A stretch of 44,896 bases of DNA from Verrucomicrobiota bacterium (GCA_028343845.1 JAOLZO010000004.1:64001-108896); one strand, 5' to 3'. Shown: positions 17,488 through 25,082, numbered from the stretch's first letter. The notes: generated from the sequence alone by a model not told the origin. Numbers and translations are program-made.

Positions 17488-17592
17488 GAACCCTCTAAGA
17501 AAGGCGGGCAGAATGTTTGAATTTGATTCCGCCGCTACATAAGAAAACGAGACTCTGTTACATTTACTAAATCGAAGTAAAACGAAGATTTA
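17488..17592 (+). repeat. Leader repeat, copy B (upstream of unknown secreted protein)
   Basis: Second copy of the leader at 16459-16563, aligned without gaps over about 105 bases, with the identical 26-base core at 17538-17563. It begins 31 bases after the PDZ-LysM stop and ends about 108 bases before the ATG at 17701. It suggests a tandem duplication of the whole leader-gene unit, with the two genes sharing control. No separate gene is seen in 17457-17700. Confidence 0.88.
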
Positions 17593-17700
17593 TCAGAAGG
17601 GATTGTGTCAGGAAATTTGGATAAGGAGTGTTTTACCTTTTTGAACCCACAAACAGCACCCAGTTTGGCCAACAAAAACAACAATAAAATACCACTACCA

Positions 17701-18330
17701 ATGAAACTCATTATCACCACATCATTATTGGCCTTGGCAAGCTACTTGCCCAGAGCAACGGCAGACGAGGGAATTGACGAGCTTTGCAGGGAACTTCTCG
17801 ACTCGATTGCAGCAGATGACCCAGTTGCCTACGCACAATGCTATACTACCATTAGCCATAGGAAGAGGCAGATAAGTAAGTTGAACCTTCCTAGCCACGC
17901 CGTAGACAGGCAACGTCTCTTGGCCAAGTTGCGCCTTAGAAACACCACCATACGGCACTCATTCCGAATCATGCGGGAGCAGATCGCTGATCCGAAGGCA
18001 AAGATTGAGTTCGTTTCCGCCGAGGCGAATGTGAAAACAGAGACTTTCATGGGTGTTCGCATAACGTGCACTAGCCGGATTCTGTGCCGGTTCCGGGTCA
18101 ATGGTGAAGAGTGGGTGCTGGATTTGGATGAAGGGATCTTGCTGGATGGTCAGTGGTTCTTATCCGATGATCCGAGTTCTTTGGAGAACCGCTTTAGGAT
18201 GATCAACTTCAGGCCCTCGGGGAGGGACAAGGAAGGGAACATCGTCTACGGGCGCGTCGTAGAAAAGAGGCAAGAAACTGACCGAAATTCAGCTAGAAAG
18301 AATCAACAGCTCCAAAAAAAATTAAAGTAG
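17701..18330 (+). CDS. Secreted protein of unknown function
   Basis: A 209-residue protein that I do not recognise. The ATG at 17701 is chosen because it gives a clean signal peptide (MKLIITTSLLALASYLPRATA); the frame also extends back to 17605 through non-signal-like residues. The mature part begins with a helical segment (GIDELCRELLDSIAADDPVAYA) and continues with strands (CTSRILCRFRVNGEEWVLDL, GILLDGQWFLSDDP), a pattern that recalls NTF2-like folds, though no family signature is clear. The last residues (QQLQKKLK) are read out of frame from the fossil of the LysM gene end, so the C-terminus was created by fusion to that remnant. It sits under the duplicated leader repeat. Confidence 0.7.
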   Translation: MKLIITTSLLALASYLPRATADEGIDELCRELLDSIAADDPVAYAQCYTTISHRKRQISKLNLPSHAVDRQRLLAKLRLRNTTIRHSFRIMREQIADPKAKIEFVSAEANVKTETFMGVRITCTSRILCRFRVNGEEWVLDLDEGILLDGQWFLSDDPSSLENRFRMINFRPSGRDKEGNIVYGRVVEKRQETDRNSARKNQQLQKKLK

Positions 18331-18373
18331 GTGAAAAAATTTCTGTTTCACAAATAAACTTATGACCAAGTAA
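18317..18373 (+). pseudogene. Frameshifted fossil of the PDZ-LysM gene 3' end
   Basis: This stretch aligns with the end of the PDZ-LysM gene (about 17399-17456). ATTAAAGTAG at 18321-18330 equals 17403-17412, and TATGACCAAGTAA at 18361-18373 equals 17444-17456, with one base missing in between. In frame it would read KIKVGEKIS before the shift, against KIKVGEKII in the intact gene. The stop codon of the upstream unknown gene (18328-18330) falls inside it. Together with leader copy B it marks both ends of a second, gutted PDZ-LysM unit. Confidence 0.82.
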
Positions 18374-18390
18374 TTGGTAAAAAGATTCAT

Positions 18391-18596
18391 TAAACCTTTT
18401 GGCAAAAGGTCTTTTACGGAGATTACAAGATCATGGAAGAAGAACTCAACATATACGATACCCCGGGCTTCGGGATGAAGCTTCTGGTATAAATTTTGAC
18501 CAGCAATAAAAAGGTGAGCCTTTCCTAACTTCAAAGAAAGGACTCTTTGATGATTTAGTTGCGGTGTACGATGAAGAACTGTTTGTTGATTTCTAA
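18391..18596 (+). other. Possible decayed coding fragments
   Basis: Two short stretches look protein-like but lie in different frames and lack proper starts: 18394-18492 reads FWQKVFYGDYKIMEEELN and on to TPGFGMKLLV, and 18513-18596 reads PFLTSKKGLFDDLVAVYDEE and ends LFVDF-stop. I cannot name a family. They may be the remains of one gene broken by frameshifts, or chance. A 99-residue antisense frame covers the same bases and cannot be ruled out. Confidence 0.25.
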
Positions 18597-18623
18597 TTCT
18601 CCTGCCCCAAAAACTCATCAACC

Positions 18624-19646
18624 ATGAAAATCTTTTTTGTTCTTCTTTTCTTACTCGCTTCTCTCAGCCAACTATCCGTTGCGACAGAAAAAGAATTTTC
18701 GGAAGAGCAGATCTCGGAGAAAAGACAATCCTTCACTTTGGCTGTGTTACCGGACACGCAATTCTACTGCGACACCCGTCTGAAGCTATCCAAGAAGTGG
18801 GGTAACGGAGACCTGCGCCGTTACTTTTTTGATCAAACCCGTTGGGTTCGTGATAATCATAAGCGGCTCAATATCGCTTTTCTCGTGCATGAGGGAGATA
18901 TCGTTCAGGCAGATGCTCCGGAGGAATGGGCCATCGCAAAAAAGGCGATGTCCATCCTGGATGGTCATGTGCCCTACTGCCTATGTCTGGGAAATCACGA
19001 CATGGGTTTCCAAAAGTCGAACAACAAATACGGCGGGGATATCGCCGTGAACCGGACCACTCACTTCAATAAATATTTTCCGCGTGAGAAATTTGCCAAA
19101 ACAAAGGAATTCGGGGGAACTTTCGATCCCAAGCGCCATGACAACTCCTGGTACCATTTCGAGTCCGCCGGAATGAAGTTTTTAATCGTATCGCTCGAAT
19201 GCAAACCACGCGACGAAGTTCTGGATTGGGCGAACAAAGTGGTAGCCGAACATCCCGACCATCGCGTCATCGTTCTGACTCATGCCTACATGAGAGCGAA
19301 TGGAAAAAGGTTCGAAAAATTGGGATACAAGATCAAGGGAAACGCAGGGGAAGCAATCTGGGAAAAATTGGTCAGCAAACACAAAAATATTTTTATGGTT
19401 TTATGCGGTCATGCAAGCGGAGAAGCTGTCCTTACTTCCAAGGGCGATCACGGCAATCAGGTCCACCAAGTACTGAGCGACTACCAAAACTTGAACAATG
19501 GAGGAGAATCCTGGCTTCGCTACATGGTCTTCGAACCAACCCAGAACAAGATCAAGGTCTACACTTACAACCCGGCGCTGAAAAAATTTCGTAACCAAGC
19601 TTCCAGCCGTTTCGATTTGGACTATCAAATGACGCAACCCGAATAG
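18624..19646 (+). CDS. Exported calcineurin-like metallophosphoesterase
   Basis: A 340-residue protein with a signal peptide (residues 1-20). Metal-binding motifs of the calcineurin-like family are in order: PDTQ (the usual DxH is D-T-Q, as in a known subset), EGDIVQ, LGNHDMGF, VIVLTHAYM and LCGHASGE. These would hold a two-metal centre that hydrolyses phosphate esters or phosphodiesters in the periplasm or outside. The substrate is not evident. It is a single gene, with 293 bases of rearranged sequence before it and the fasciclin locus after it. Confidence 0.9.
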   Translation: MKIFFVLLFLLASLSQLSVATEKEFSEEQISEKRQSFTLAVLPDTQFYCDTRLKLSKKWGNGDLRRYFFDQTRWVRDNHKRLNIAFLVHEGDIVQADAPEEWAIAKKAMSILDGHVPYCLCLGNHDMGFQKSNNKYGGDIAVNRTTHFNKYFPREKFAKTKEFGGTFDPKRHDNSWYHFESAGMKFLIVSLECKPRDEVLDWANKVVAEHPDHRVIVLTHAYMRANGKRFEKLGYKIKGNAGEAIWEKLVSKHKNIFMVLCGHASGEAVLTSKGDHGNQVHQVLSDYQNLNNGGESWLRYMVFEPTQNKIKVYTYNPALKKFRNQASSRFDLDYQMTQPE

Positions 19647-19742
19647 ATCCGACTGACGGGGCATTGGGAAACAGGCCGATGACTTTGCCTTTCAAGAATT
19701 CAGATTGAACCCCAACCTTACTTTTGATTTAAAAATACTTGG

Positions 19743-19759
19743 TTTTTTTTGAATCCAAA
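19743..19759 (+). promoter_or_regulatory. Shared 17-base element upstream of fasciclin gene 1
   Basis: TTTTTTTTGAATCCAAA lies 83 bases upstream of the ATG of the first fasciclin gene. The identical 17-mer lies 81 bases upstream of the second fasciclin gene (20768-20784), while much of the remaining leader differs. Conserved sequence and position make it a candidate promoter or activator site, possibly for the sigma factor encoded at 23473-24111. Confidence 0.55.
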
Positions 19760-19825
19760 CCCCAACCTTCAACGCTTTAAAAATAAGCTTTTATTAATTG
19801 AATGCTAAATTAACCTAAAATAGTC

Positions 19826-20569
19826 ATGAAAAAAACAATCAGTTGCATCGCTTCCCTCTTTATAATGAGTTCGCTCGTATCCTTCGCCAAAAAGGATATC
19901 GTGGATACGGCCGTCGGGGCCGGAAGCTTCAAGACGCTTGTCGCTGCGGTCAAGGCCGCCGGGCTCGTTGACACTCTCAAAGGCGAGGGTCCCTTCACCG
20001 TCTTCGCCCCAACGGACGAGGCTTTTGCCAAGCTCCCCAAGGGCACGGTCGAAACCCTTCTGAAACCTGAAAACAAAAAGAAACTCGCCAGCATCCTTAC
20101 CTACCACGTCGTTGCAGGCAAAGTGAAAGCCAAGAAGGCCGCCAAACTCGATTCGGCCAAAACGGTCAACGGGGCGGAACTGTCCATCAAGCCATCCGGC
20201 AAAACTCTGCAAATCAACAAGTCCAAGGTCGTCAAGGCTGACATCAAGACTTCCAATGGGATCATTCACGTCATTGATGCCGTTTTGATTCCGGAATCGA
20301 AGAAAGTGGCTGGCAATACTGTCGACATCATCAAGCAGGCTATAAATAAAGGAGTGCCCCTCTTTAACTCCGGAAATCGTTCGCAGACTGCTGCCATTTA
20401 CATGAAAGCAGGCAAGGAAATCCTGGAACAATGTTCCTCCAAAACTTGCGCAAAGTCGATGAAGACAATCAAGACTGCACTGAAAAAAGCATCCAATGAA
20501 AAGTCCTCGACTACCCAGTCCTGGATTATGAGAGACGCTTTCGACAAGGTACTTGCTTCTTCGAAGTAA
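19826..20569 (+). CDS. Secreted fasciclin (FAS1) protein, paralogue 1
   Basis: A 247-residue protein with a signal peptide ([20 protein letters not shown]). One FAS1 domain covers residues about 25-158. The diagnostic segments are [40 protein letters not shown] (H1 region), [10 protein letters not shown] and [13 protein letters not shown] (H2 region). FAS1 domains mediate adhesion or ligand binding. Residues about 163-247 form a separate C-terminal module ([20 protein letters not shown], then [15 protein letters not shown]) shared with the other two fasciclin genes. The FAS1 part is almost identical to the next gene, so the two arose by a recent tandem duplication. Its own terminator follows. 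Confidence 0.95.
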   Translation: MKKTISCIASLFIMSSLVSFAKKDIVDTAVGAGSFKTLVAAVKAAGLVDTLKGEGPFTVFAPTDEAFAKLPKGTVETLLKPENKKKLASILTYHVVAGKVKAKKAAKLDSAKTVNGAELSIKPSGKTLQINKSKVVKADIKTSNGIIHVIDAVLIPESKKVAGNTVDIIKQAINKGVPLFNSGNRSQTAAIYMKAGKEILEQCSSKTCAKSMKTIKTALKKASNEKSSTTQSWIMRDAFDKVLASSK

Positions 20570-20592
20570 GTTCCTCCGTTCCTTATTTTATC

Positions 20593-20630
20593 AACGCGGG
20601 CTTTCCCTTTGGGAAGCCCGCGTTTTTTTT
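20593..20630 (+). terminator. Rho-independent terminator after fasciclin gene 1
   Basis: AACGCGGGCTTTCCC (20593-20607) pairs with GGGAAGCCCGCGTT (20611-20624), with one bulged T and a TTT loop, followed by a run of eight T. It is a strong GC-rich hairpin 24 bases after the stop codon. The remainder of 20570-20848 holds the leader of fasciclin gene 2 and no other gene. Confidence 0.93.
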
Positions 20631-20767
20631 GCATCGCTTTCCCGTGGAACGGGTTTGCGCAGTTTCACGAGTAGCGAAGGGCAAAAGAAAAAGTAGTGGA
20701 ATTGGCTTTTGGGAAACCCGGTCGCCTTTATTTCAAAGGGTAAAAGGACTTTTTTTGAAAAAAATTC

Positions 20768-20784
20768 TTTTTTTTGAATCCAAA
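20768..20784 (+). promoter_or_regulatory. Shared 17-base element upstream of fasciclin gene 2
   Basis: Identical to the element at 19743-19759 and placed almost the same distance (81 against 83 bases) before the start codon. It lies next to T-rich and A-rich tracts. Confidence 0.55.
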
Positions 20785-20848
20785 ACAAGAAAACGGACGA
20801 ACACTCCTATAGAAACATTTCTTTTCTATTAATAACCAAACACTATCT

Positions 20849-21607
20849 ATGAAAAAAATAATCGTATCCTTCACATCCCTGCTAATGCTCGCTTCGTTTC
20901 TTTCGGGAGCCCCCAAGAAAGACATCGTGGACACCGCCGTCGGTGCCGGTAGCTTCAAGACTCTCGTCGCCGCCGTAAAGGCCGCTGGGCTTGTCGACAC
21001 GCTCAAAGGCGATGGTCCTTTCACTGTTTTCGCCCCGACTGACGAGGCATTTGCCAAGCTTCCCAAAGGCACGGTCGAGTCCCTTCTCAAACCTGAAAAC
21101 AAAAAAAAGCTCGTTAGTATTCTGACCTACCACGTGGTTCCCGGCAAAGTTAAGGCCAAGAAAGCCGCCAAGCTTGATTCCGCGAAAACCGTCAATGGTT
21201 CGGAAATCACGATCAAGCCATCCGGTAAAACCCTGATGATTAACAAATCCAAGGTAGTCAAAGCTGATATCAAAACTTCGAATGGCATCATTCACGTGAT
21301 CGATGCCGTCTTGATCCCCAGCGATTGCAAGAAAACTTCAGGCAAGGCCGGTAAGACCCATGAAATTATCAAGCACGCTATCCACAGGGGAGTGCCCATG
21401 TTCAATTCTGGTCATCACGCCCAAACCGCAGCCTTGTACATGCATGCAGGCAAGGAAATCCTGGGGCAATGCTCCTCTTCCGCATGCCCAACTGCATCCA
21501 AAACCATCAAGGTCGCGCTTCACAAGGCCTCATCCGAACGTTGCTCGACTTCCCAAGCTTGGATCATGAGAAGAGCCTTTGATCACGTTCTTGCCTCCTC
21601 GAACTAA
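20849..21607 (+). CDS. Secreted fasciclin (FAS1) protein, paralogue 2
   Basis: A 252-residue protein with a signal peptide ([20 protein letters not shown]). The FAS1 domain, residues about 24-157, is nearly the same as in the preceding gene: [35 protein letters not shown] and [13 protein letters not shown] are identical. The signal peptide and the C-terminal module (residues about 165-252, [20 protein letters not shown], then [15 protein letters not shown]) have diverged more, with extra His and Cys residues. That contrast suggests the FAS1 part is held constant by selection or gene conversion while the tail adapts. It ends at a strong terminator, so each of the first two genes is a separate transcript. 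Confidence 0.95.
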   Translation: MKKIIVSFTSLLMLASFLSGAPKKDIVDTAVGAGSFKTLVAAVKAAGLVDTLKGDGPFTVFAPTDEAFAKLPKGTVESLLKPENKKKLVSILTYHVVPGKVKAKKAAKLDSAKTVNGSEITIKPSGKTLMINKSKVVKADIKTSNGIIHVIDAVLIPSDCKKTSGKAGKTHEIIKHAIHRGVPMFNSGHHAQTAALYMHAGKEILGQCSSSACPTASKTIKVALHKASSERCSTSQAWIMRRAFDHVLASSN

Positions 21608-21627
21608 TTTAGTCTGTTCCAATAGGG

Positions 21628-21665
21628 TAACGCGGACTTCCGCAATGGGAGTCCGCGTTATTTTT
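21628..21665 (+). terminator. Rho-independent terminator after fasciclin gene 2
   Basis: TAACGCGGACT (21628-21638) pairs perfectly with AGTCCGCGTTA (21650-21660), and the stem can extend inward by three pairs. Five T follow (21661-21665). The stem resembles that after fasciclin gene 1 (shared AACGCGG), consistent with common descent of the two units. Confidence 0.92.
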
Positions 21666-21703
21666 CAACCGACCACTTTGTAATTTTCTTTCTCATCCTC
21701 TCC

Positions 21704-23398
21704 ATGAAACTCTTCAAAAGATTCTCTCTAACTCTCATTGCTTCCCTTTCGATTTTTGCTCCCCTTCTACAAGCCGCGAATCCTGCCGAAGCCAAAACCA
21801 TTGGCCGAACAGTTCGGGAAATGCCGGAGTTATCAAGCTTTCTCCAATTACTTGAAAAAACGGGTATTGGGTCCATTCTATCAGAGAGCACCAGCGCAAG
21901 CTACACGGTCTTCGCCCCCATTGATGCAGCTTTCAAGAAATTGCCCAAGGGGACTGTAGAAACATTGCTAGATCCACGAAACGACGACCGTTTGGAGGAA
22001 GTTTTTGGATTTCACGTCAAAGAAACTTCGGAAGCCCCTATCTTTATAGAGAAGTATTCCTTGCTCCGGATGACTACGCGTCAGTTTCTCTCGGTTAATT
22101 ACAAAGACAAAAAAATTGGTGATGCCCGTTTCACTGGATCTGTCATTCCGTGCTCCAATGGAGTCATTTACCTGATCGACAAGGTTCTTACTCCTACAAC
22201 TGATGACCTTTTTCAGCGGCTCCAAAAGGATGGCAGGTTTACGATTTTCACCAAGGCAATCACCGCCAGTCGTCAGGGCAAACTCTTTCAAAACATGCAT
22301 AGTTTGTACACAACCTTTGCTCCTACGGACGAGGCGTTCAAAAAACTTCCCGCAAATACCCTGGAATCTTTATTCCTTCCTGAAAACGACGAACGTCTCG
22401 AAGACATCATCAAGCACCACATAACAGAGCAAGTATATGCTTATGGAAAATCTTCCGGCAATCGTCGTAGCCTGGGAGTCTCCGACGTCACGCCATTCAG
22501 TGCCTTCGGCCAACAGTTGAATTTCAAACTTCATGGCAAACATGCCACCATTGATGGAGCGAAAATCACAGAAACGGACATACCTTGCGCCAACGGTATC
22601 ATTCACGTGATTGATAACGTAATTCTTCCTTCCGAGAATAGCCTTCTCGAGTTGATCAAAGGCGAGAAGCGTTTCAGCACCTTGACCCGCTTGCTTAGTG
22701 AAACCGGACTGGACCTTCCTTTGGCATCGTCAAGAAACACCCTCACTATTTTTGCTCCCGTAAACGAAGCATGGGAGAAAGAACCATACAAATCCTTAGT
22801 CAAAAATCTTGAAAACTCAGGCGGCGAAGCACTGTACGGCGTCTTGGCGCGACACGTAATTGTCGGCAAACACGTAAGCGAAAACCCAAAGCCTTACAAC
22901 AAGCTCAGGACCATTCACGGAGCACCGATTTACCTGACTCAAGGCGAGGGCAAATCCAAAATCAGTGGCATCCGGATCATCAATTCCGATACGGAAGCCT
23001 TCAACGGGCTCGTAAACGCAATCGGTTCCGTAATCAAAGATCCGATGGAGCTTCCCGAGAAGGATATCTCCACGGTGGATGCCATTCTTTTCGTGCAGAA
23101 TTCATTGAAAGAGGGCTCAGAACTCTACAACAAAGGCGAGTATGAAGCGAGCTGGCGTAATTATATCGTGCGGGGAAATGAATTTCTTACCAAGTATTCC
23201 AAATTCGCCAGTTCTTCTCAAAGCAACAAGGTAAGAGCCGTGATCTTCGACGATCAACCGGTCGCTCAGCTTGCCAAGGAGGCTTGGGCGTCGCGTAATG
23301 TTTTTCGCGACTTATTGCGTGAACTCGAGCAAAGAGAAGACCGTATTGTCGATTCCTATCTTATGCAGGTTCCCAACAAGTCTCGTTTTGGCCGCTGA
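21704..23398 (+). CDS. Secreted triple-FAS1 fasciclin protein
   Basis: A 564-residue protein with a signal peptide (MKLFKRFSLTLIASLSIFAP and onward to QAA). It has three FAS1 repeats: about 28-165 (YTVFAPIDAAFKKLPKGT, NGVIYLIDKVLTP), 166-312 ([31 protein letters not shown]) and 313-450 (LTIFAPVNEAWEKEP, FNGLVNAIGSVI, the most diverged). The final ~110 residues (VDAILFVQNSLKEGSELYNK, then EAWASRNVFRDLLREL) look like a distant version of the C-terminal module of the two small fasciclin genes. It probably acts as a multivalent adhesion or matrix protein on the surface. No terminator is seen before the sigma gene 74 bases downstream, so readthrough into the regulators is possible. Confidence 0.93.
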   Translation: MKLFKRFSLTLIASLSIFAPLLQAANPAEAKTIGRTVREMPELSSFLQLLEKTGIGSILSESTSASYTVFAPIDAAFKKLPKGTVETLLDPRNDDRLEEVFGFHVKETSEAPIFIEKYSLLRMTTRQFLSVNYKDKKIGDARFTGSVIPCSNGVIYLIDKVLTPTTDDLFQRLQKDGRFTIFTKAITASRQGKLFQNMHSLYTTFAPTDEAFKKLPANTLESLFLPENDERLEDIIKHHITEQVYAYGKSSGNRRSLGVSDVTPFSAFGQQLNFKLHGKHATIDGAKITETDIPCANGIIHVIDNVILPSENSLLELIKGEKRFSTLTRLLSETGLDLPLASSRNTLTIFAPVNEAWEKEPYKSLVKNLENSGGEALYGVLARHVIVGKHVSENPKPYNKLRTIHGAPIYLTQGEGKSKISGIRIINSDTEAFNGLVNAIGSVIKDPMELPEKDISTVDAILFVQNSLKEGSELYNKGEYEASWRNYIVRGNEFLTKYSKFASSSQSNKVRAVIFDDQPVAQLAKEAWASRNVFRDLLRELEQREDRIVDSYLMQVPNKSRFGR

Positions 23399-23472
23399 TT
23401 CATGGAAAACAAACGACCTATTTTCATTGATGGAAACACCTTCTTTGGTTTTAGTTCTGGTTTCTCCCTTAC

Positions 23473-24111
23473 ATGCAATTACGTAACTTCATCCTCTTTT
23501 CCAACATCGATTCCTTCCGCTTCGCACTCGGAATCGTTGCATCCGAGGGCTCACAATCCAACGCGGATGAATCCTTGCTCCCCCTGGTCGCAAAAGGGGA
23601 CGGACAAGCGATGAAAAGGTGCATTGATCTATACGGCCCGCTTGTTTGGAGCATAGTCTGCCGGCGTATAAGCGAGCGCAACGACGCGGAGGAAACATGC
23701 CAAGAGATTTTTACCGAAGTCTGGCAAAAAGCCGGTTCCTACAACCCGGAATTGGCTCGCGAATCAACCTTCATCGGAATGATCGCCCGTCGCCGCTCGA
23801 TTGACTGGCAGCGAAAACAAAACCGGCTTCCTCAGTTGACTGAGTTGGAGAGCGTTCCCGAAGCTTCCTCCGCAACTCCCCTTGCCGGGACCAGCTTGGA
23901 CAGGGAACTTCTTTGGAAGGCCCTCGAACAACTTCCAAAGAAAACGCGGGAACTTTTTTCCCTGCATTTCGTCAAGGGTATGACTCACGAGGAGATTGGC
24001 AATGAAACCGGACTGCCTCTCGGCACCGTAAAGACCCGGTTGAGACGTGGCTTGATTGACGCCCGAAAATTGTTGAAGGACTTCACGACTAAGGAGGTCT
24101 CAGAAGCATGA
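23473..24111 (+). CDS. ECF sigma factor, SigK-like, of the fasciclin locus
   Basis: A 212-residue ECF sigma factor. Region 2 is at about residues 36-105 (LLPLVAKGDGQAMKRCIDLY, ERNDAEETCQEIFTEVWQKA, IARRRSIDWQRKQNR) and region 4 at about 145-200 (ALEQLPKKTRELFSLHFVKG, THEEIGNETGLPLGTVKTRL). The sequence resembles the SigK-type group that pairs with RskA anti-sigma factors. The N-terminus from 23473 is about 30 residues longer than needed, so a later non-ATG start such as TTG in DESLLPL is possible. It overlaps the next gene by ATGA (24108-24111). Placement straight after three fasciclin genes matches the known SigK control of fasciclin proteins in mycobacteria. Confidence 0.92.
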   Translation: MQLRNFILFSNIDSFRFALGIVASEGSQSNADESLLPLVAKGDGQAMKRCIDLYGPLVWSIVCRRISERNDAEETCQEIFTEVWQKAGSYNPELARESTFIGMIARRRSIDWQRKQNRLPQLTELESVPEASSATPLAGTSLDRELLWKALEQLPKKTRELFSLHFVKGMTHEEIGNETGLPLGTVKTRLRRGLIDARKLLKDFTTKEVSEA

Positions 24112-25037
24112 GCGCAACGGGAACCTACGACCGCTTTGATGAACTGGACGCCGGTCGGGTACTTGGCGACTTGTCTTCTGATGAAGTCAATGAATGGAAG
24201 GATCTCGCTCCGAGGCACCAATCGGAAAGCTCAGGGGAACTCGATTGGATTAGCGCGGAATTGGAACTTAGAAATTCCGAGCCTTGTCCGCTCTCATCTT
24301 CTCTTGTTACCCGCCTGAACGAAACTATTCCCGCGTTCACTGAAAAGAAATCGAAGAAACCTGCTTCCGCAAACGTCACTTCTATCATTCCCTGGCTCGG
24401 TTGGGCAGCGGCTGCTTGCCTGCTGGTTCTCTTCAATTTGCCAACTGGAGATGGTGTCCAAAATGTTTCAGCTGAATTGGCTCAGGCGAATGCAGAACTT
24501 TCAGATAAGGCAAACACCATTACTGACCTAGAATCTGCCAAACAAGAGTTGGCCAAACTTAATGAAAAATTGAGCGGTGAATTAGCAACTGAGTCAGAAA
24601 AGATTGATGCATTGAATACCCAGATCGCAAAGCTAACCGAGACACTTCCTCTGTTACAAAAATTTGAATCTCTTATCCAGGACGAGTCGGATACTCAAAG
24701 ACTCGAATTTGCATCAGCAAGCGATCCATACAAAGGTCTCAGCGGAGAAGTGATATGGAATGATGAAAAGCAGGAAGGCTATATGTCCCTTAAGAACCTT
24801 GCGGTAAATGATCCAACCAAGAACCAATACCAACTTTGGATCGTGGATCCGGATCGCGATGAACTTCCGGTGGATGGAGGGGTGTTTGACATCACCCAAA
24901 AGGATGGCAAATCGATCATACCTATTCGCAATGCTTTGCAAGTCACGAAACCGGCGGCATTCGTGATCACCCTCGAGCAACCGGGTGGGGTCGTGAAATC
25001 AAAGCAGGAAGTCGTAGTGGCCTTGGCAAAATCCTGA
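24108..25037 (+). CDS. RskA-like membrane anti-sigma factor with coiled coil
   Basis: A 309-residue single-pass protein. Residues 1-80 are the cytoplasmic sigma-binding part (FDELDAGRVLGDLSSDEVNE). Residues about 94-111 are the membrane helix (IPWLGWAAAACLLVLFNL). Residues about 121-186 are a long coiled coil (AELAQANAELSDKANTITDL and on to LAKLNEKL). Residues about 212-306 are the RskA C-terminal domain (GEVIWNDEKQEGYMSLKNLA, YQLWIVDPDRDELPVDGGVF, AAFVITLEQPGGV). The HxxxCxxC zinc motif seen in many anti-sigma domains is absent. The gene overlaps the sigma factor by four bases. The coiled coil would hold the sensor domain away from the membrane or make a dimer. Signals are probably read by regulated proteolysis, as for RskA (inference from the family). 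Confidence 0.9.
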   Translation: MSATGTYDRFDELDAGRVLGDLSSDEVNEWKDLAPRHQSESSGELDWISAELELRNSEPCPLSSSLVTRLNETIPAFTEKKSKKPASANVTSIIPWLGWAAAACLLVLFNLPTGDGVQNVSAELAQANAELSDKANTITDLESAKQELAKLNEKLSGELATESEKIDALNTQIAKLTETLPLLQKFESLIQDESDTQRLEFASASDPYKGLSGEVIWNDEKQEGYMSLKNLAVNDPTKNQYQLWIVDPDRDELPVDGGVFDITQKDGKSIIPIRNALQVTKPAAFVITLEQPGGVVKSKQEVVVALAKS

Positions 25038-25082
25038 TTTTTGCCAACCTTCTTAGGTTCGGAAATCTTTGATCCGTTCCAC

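Noticed and set aside
18322..18621. 99-codon minus-strand open frame before the metallophosphoesterase.
   Set aside because: It starts from within the leader of the next gene, has no signal or family motif, and covers the LysM fossil, whose plus-strand origin is clear. It cannot be fully excluded.
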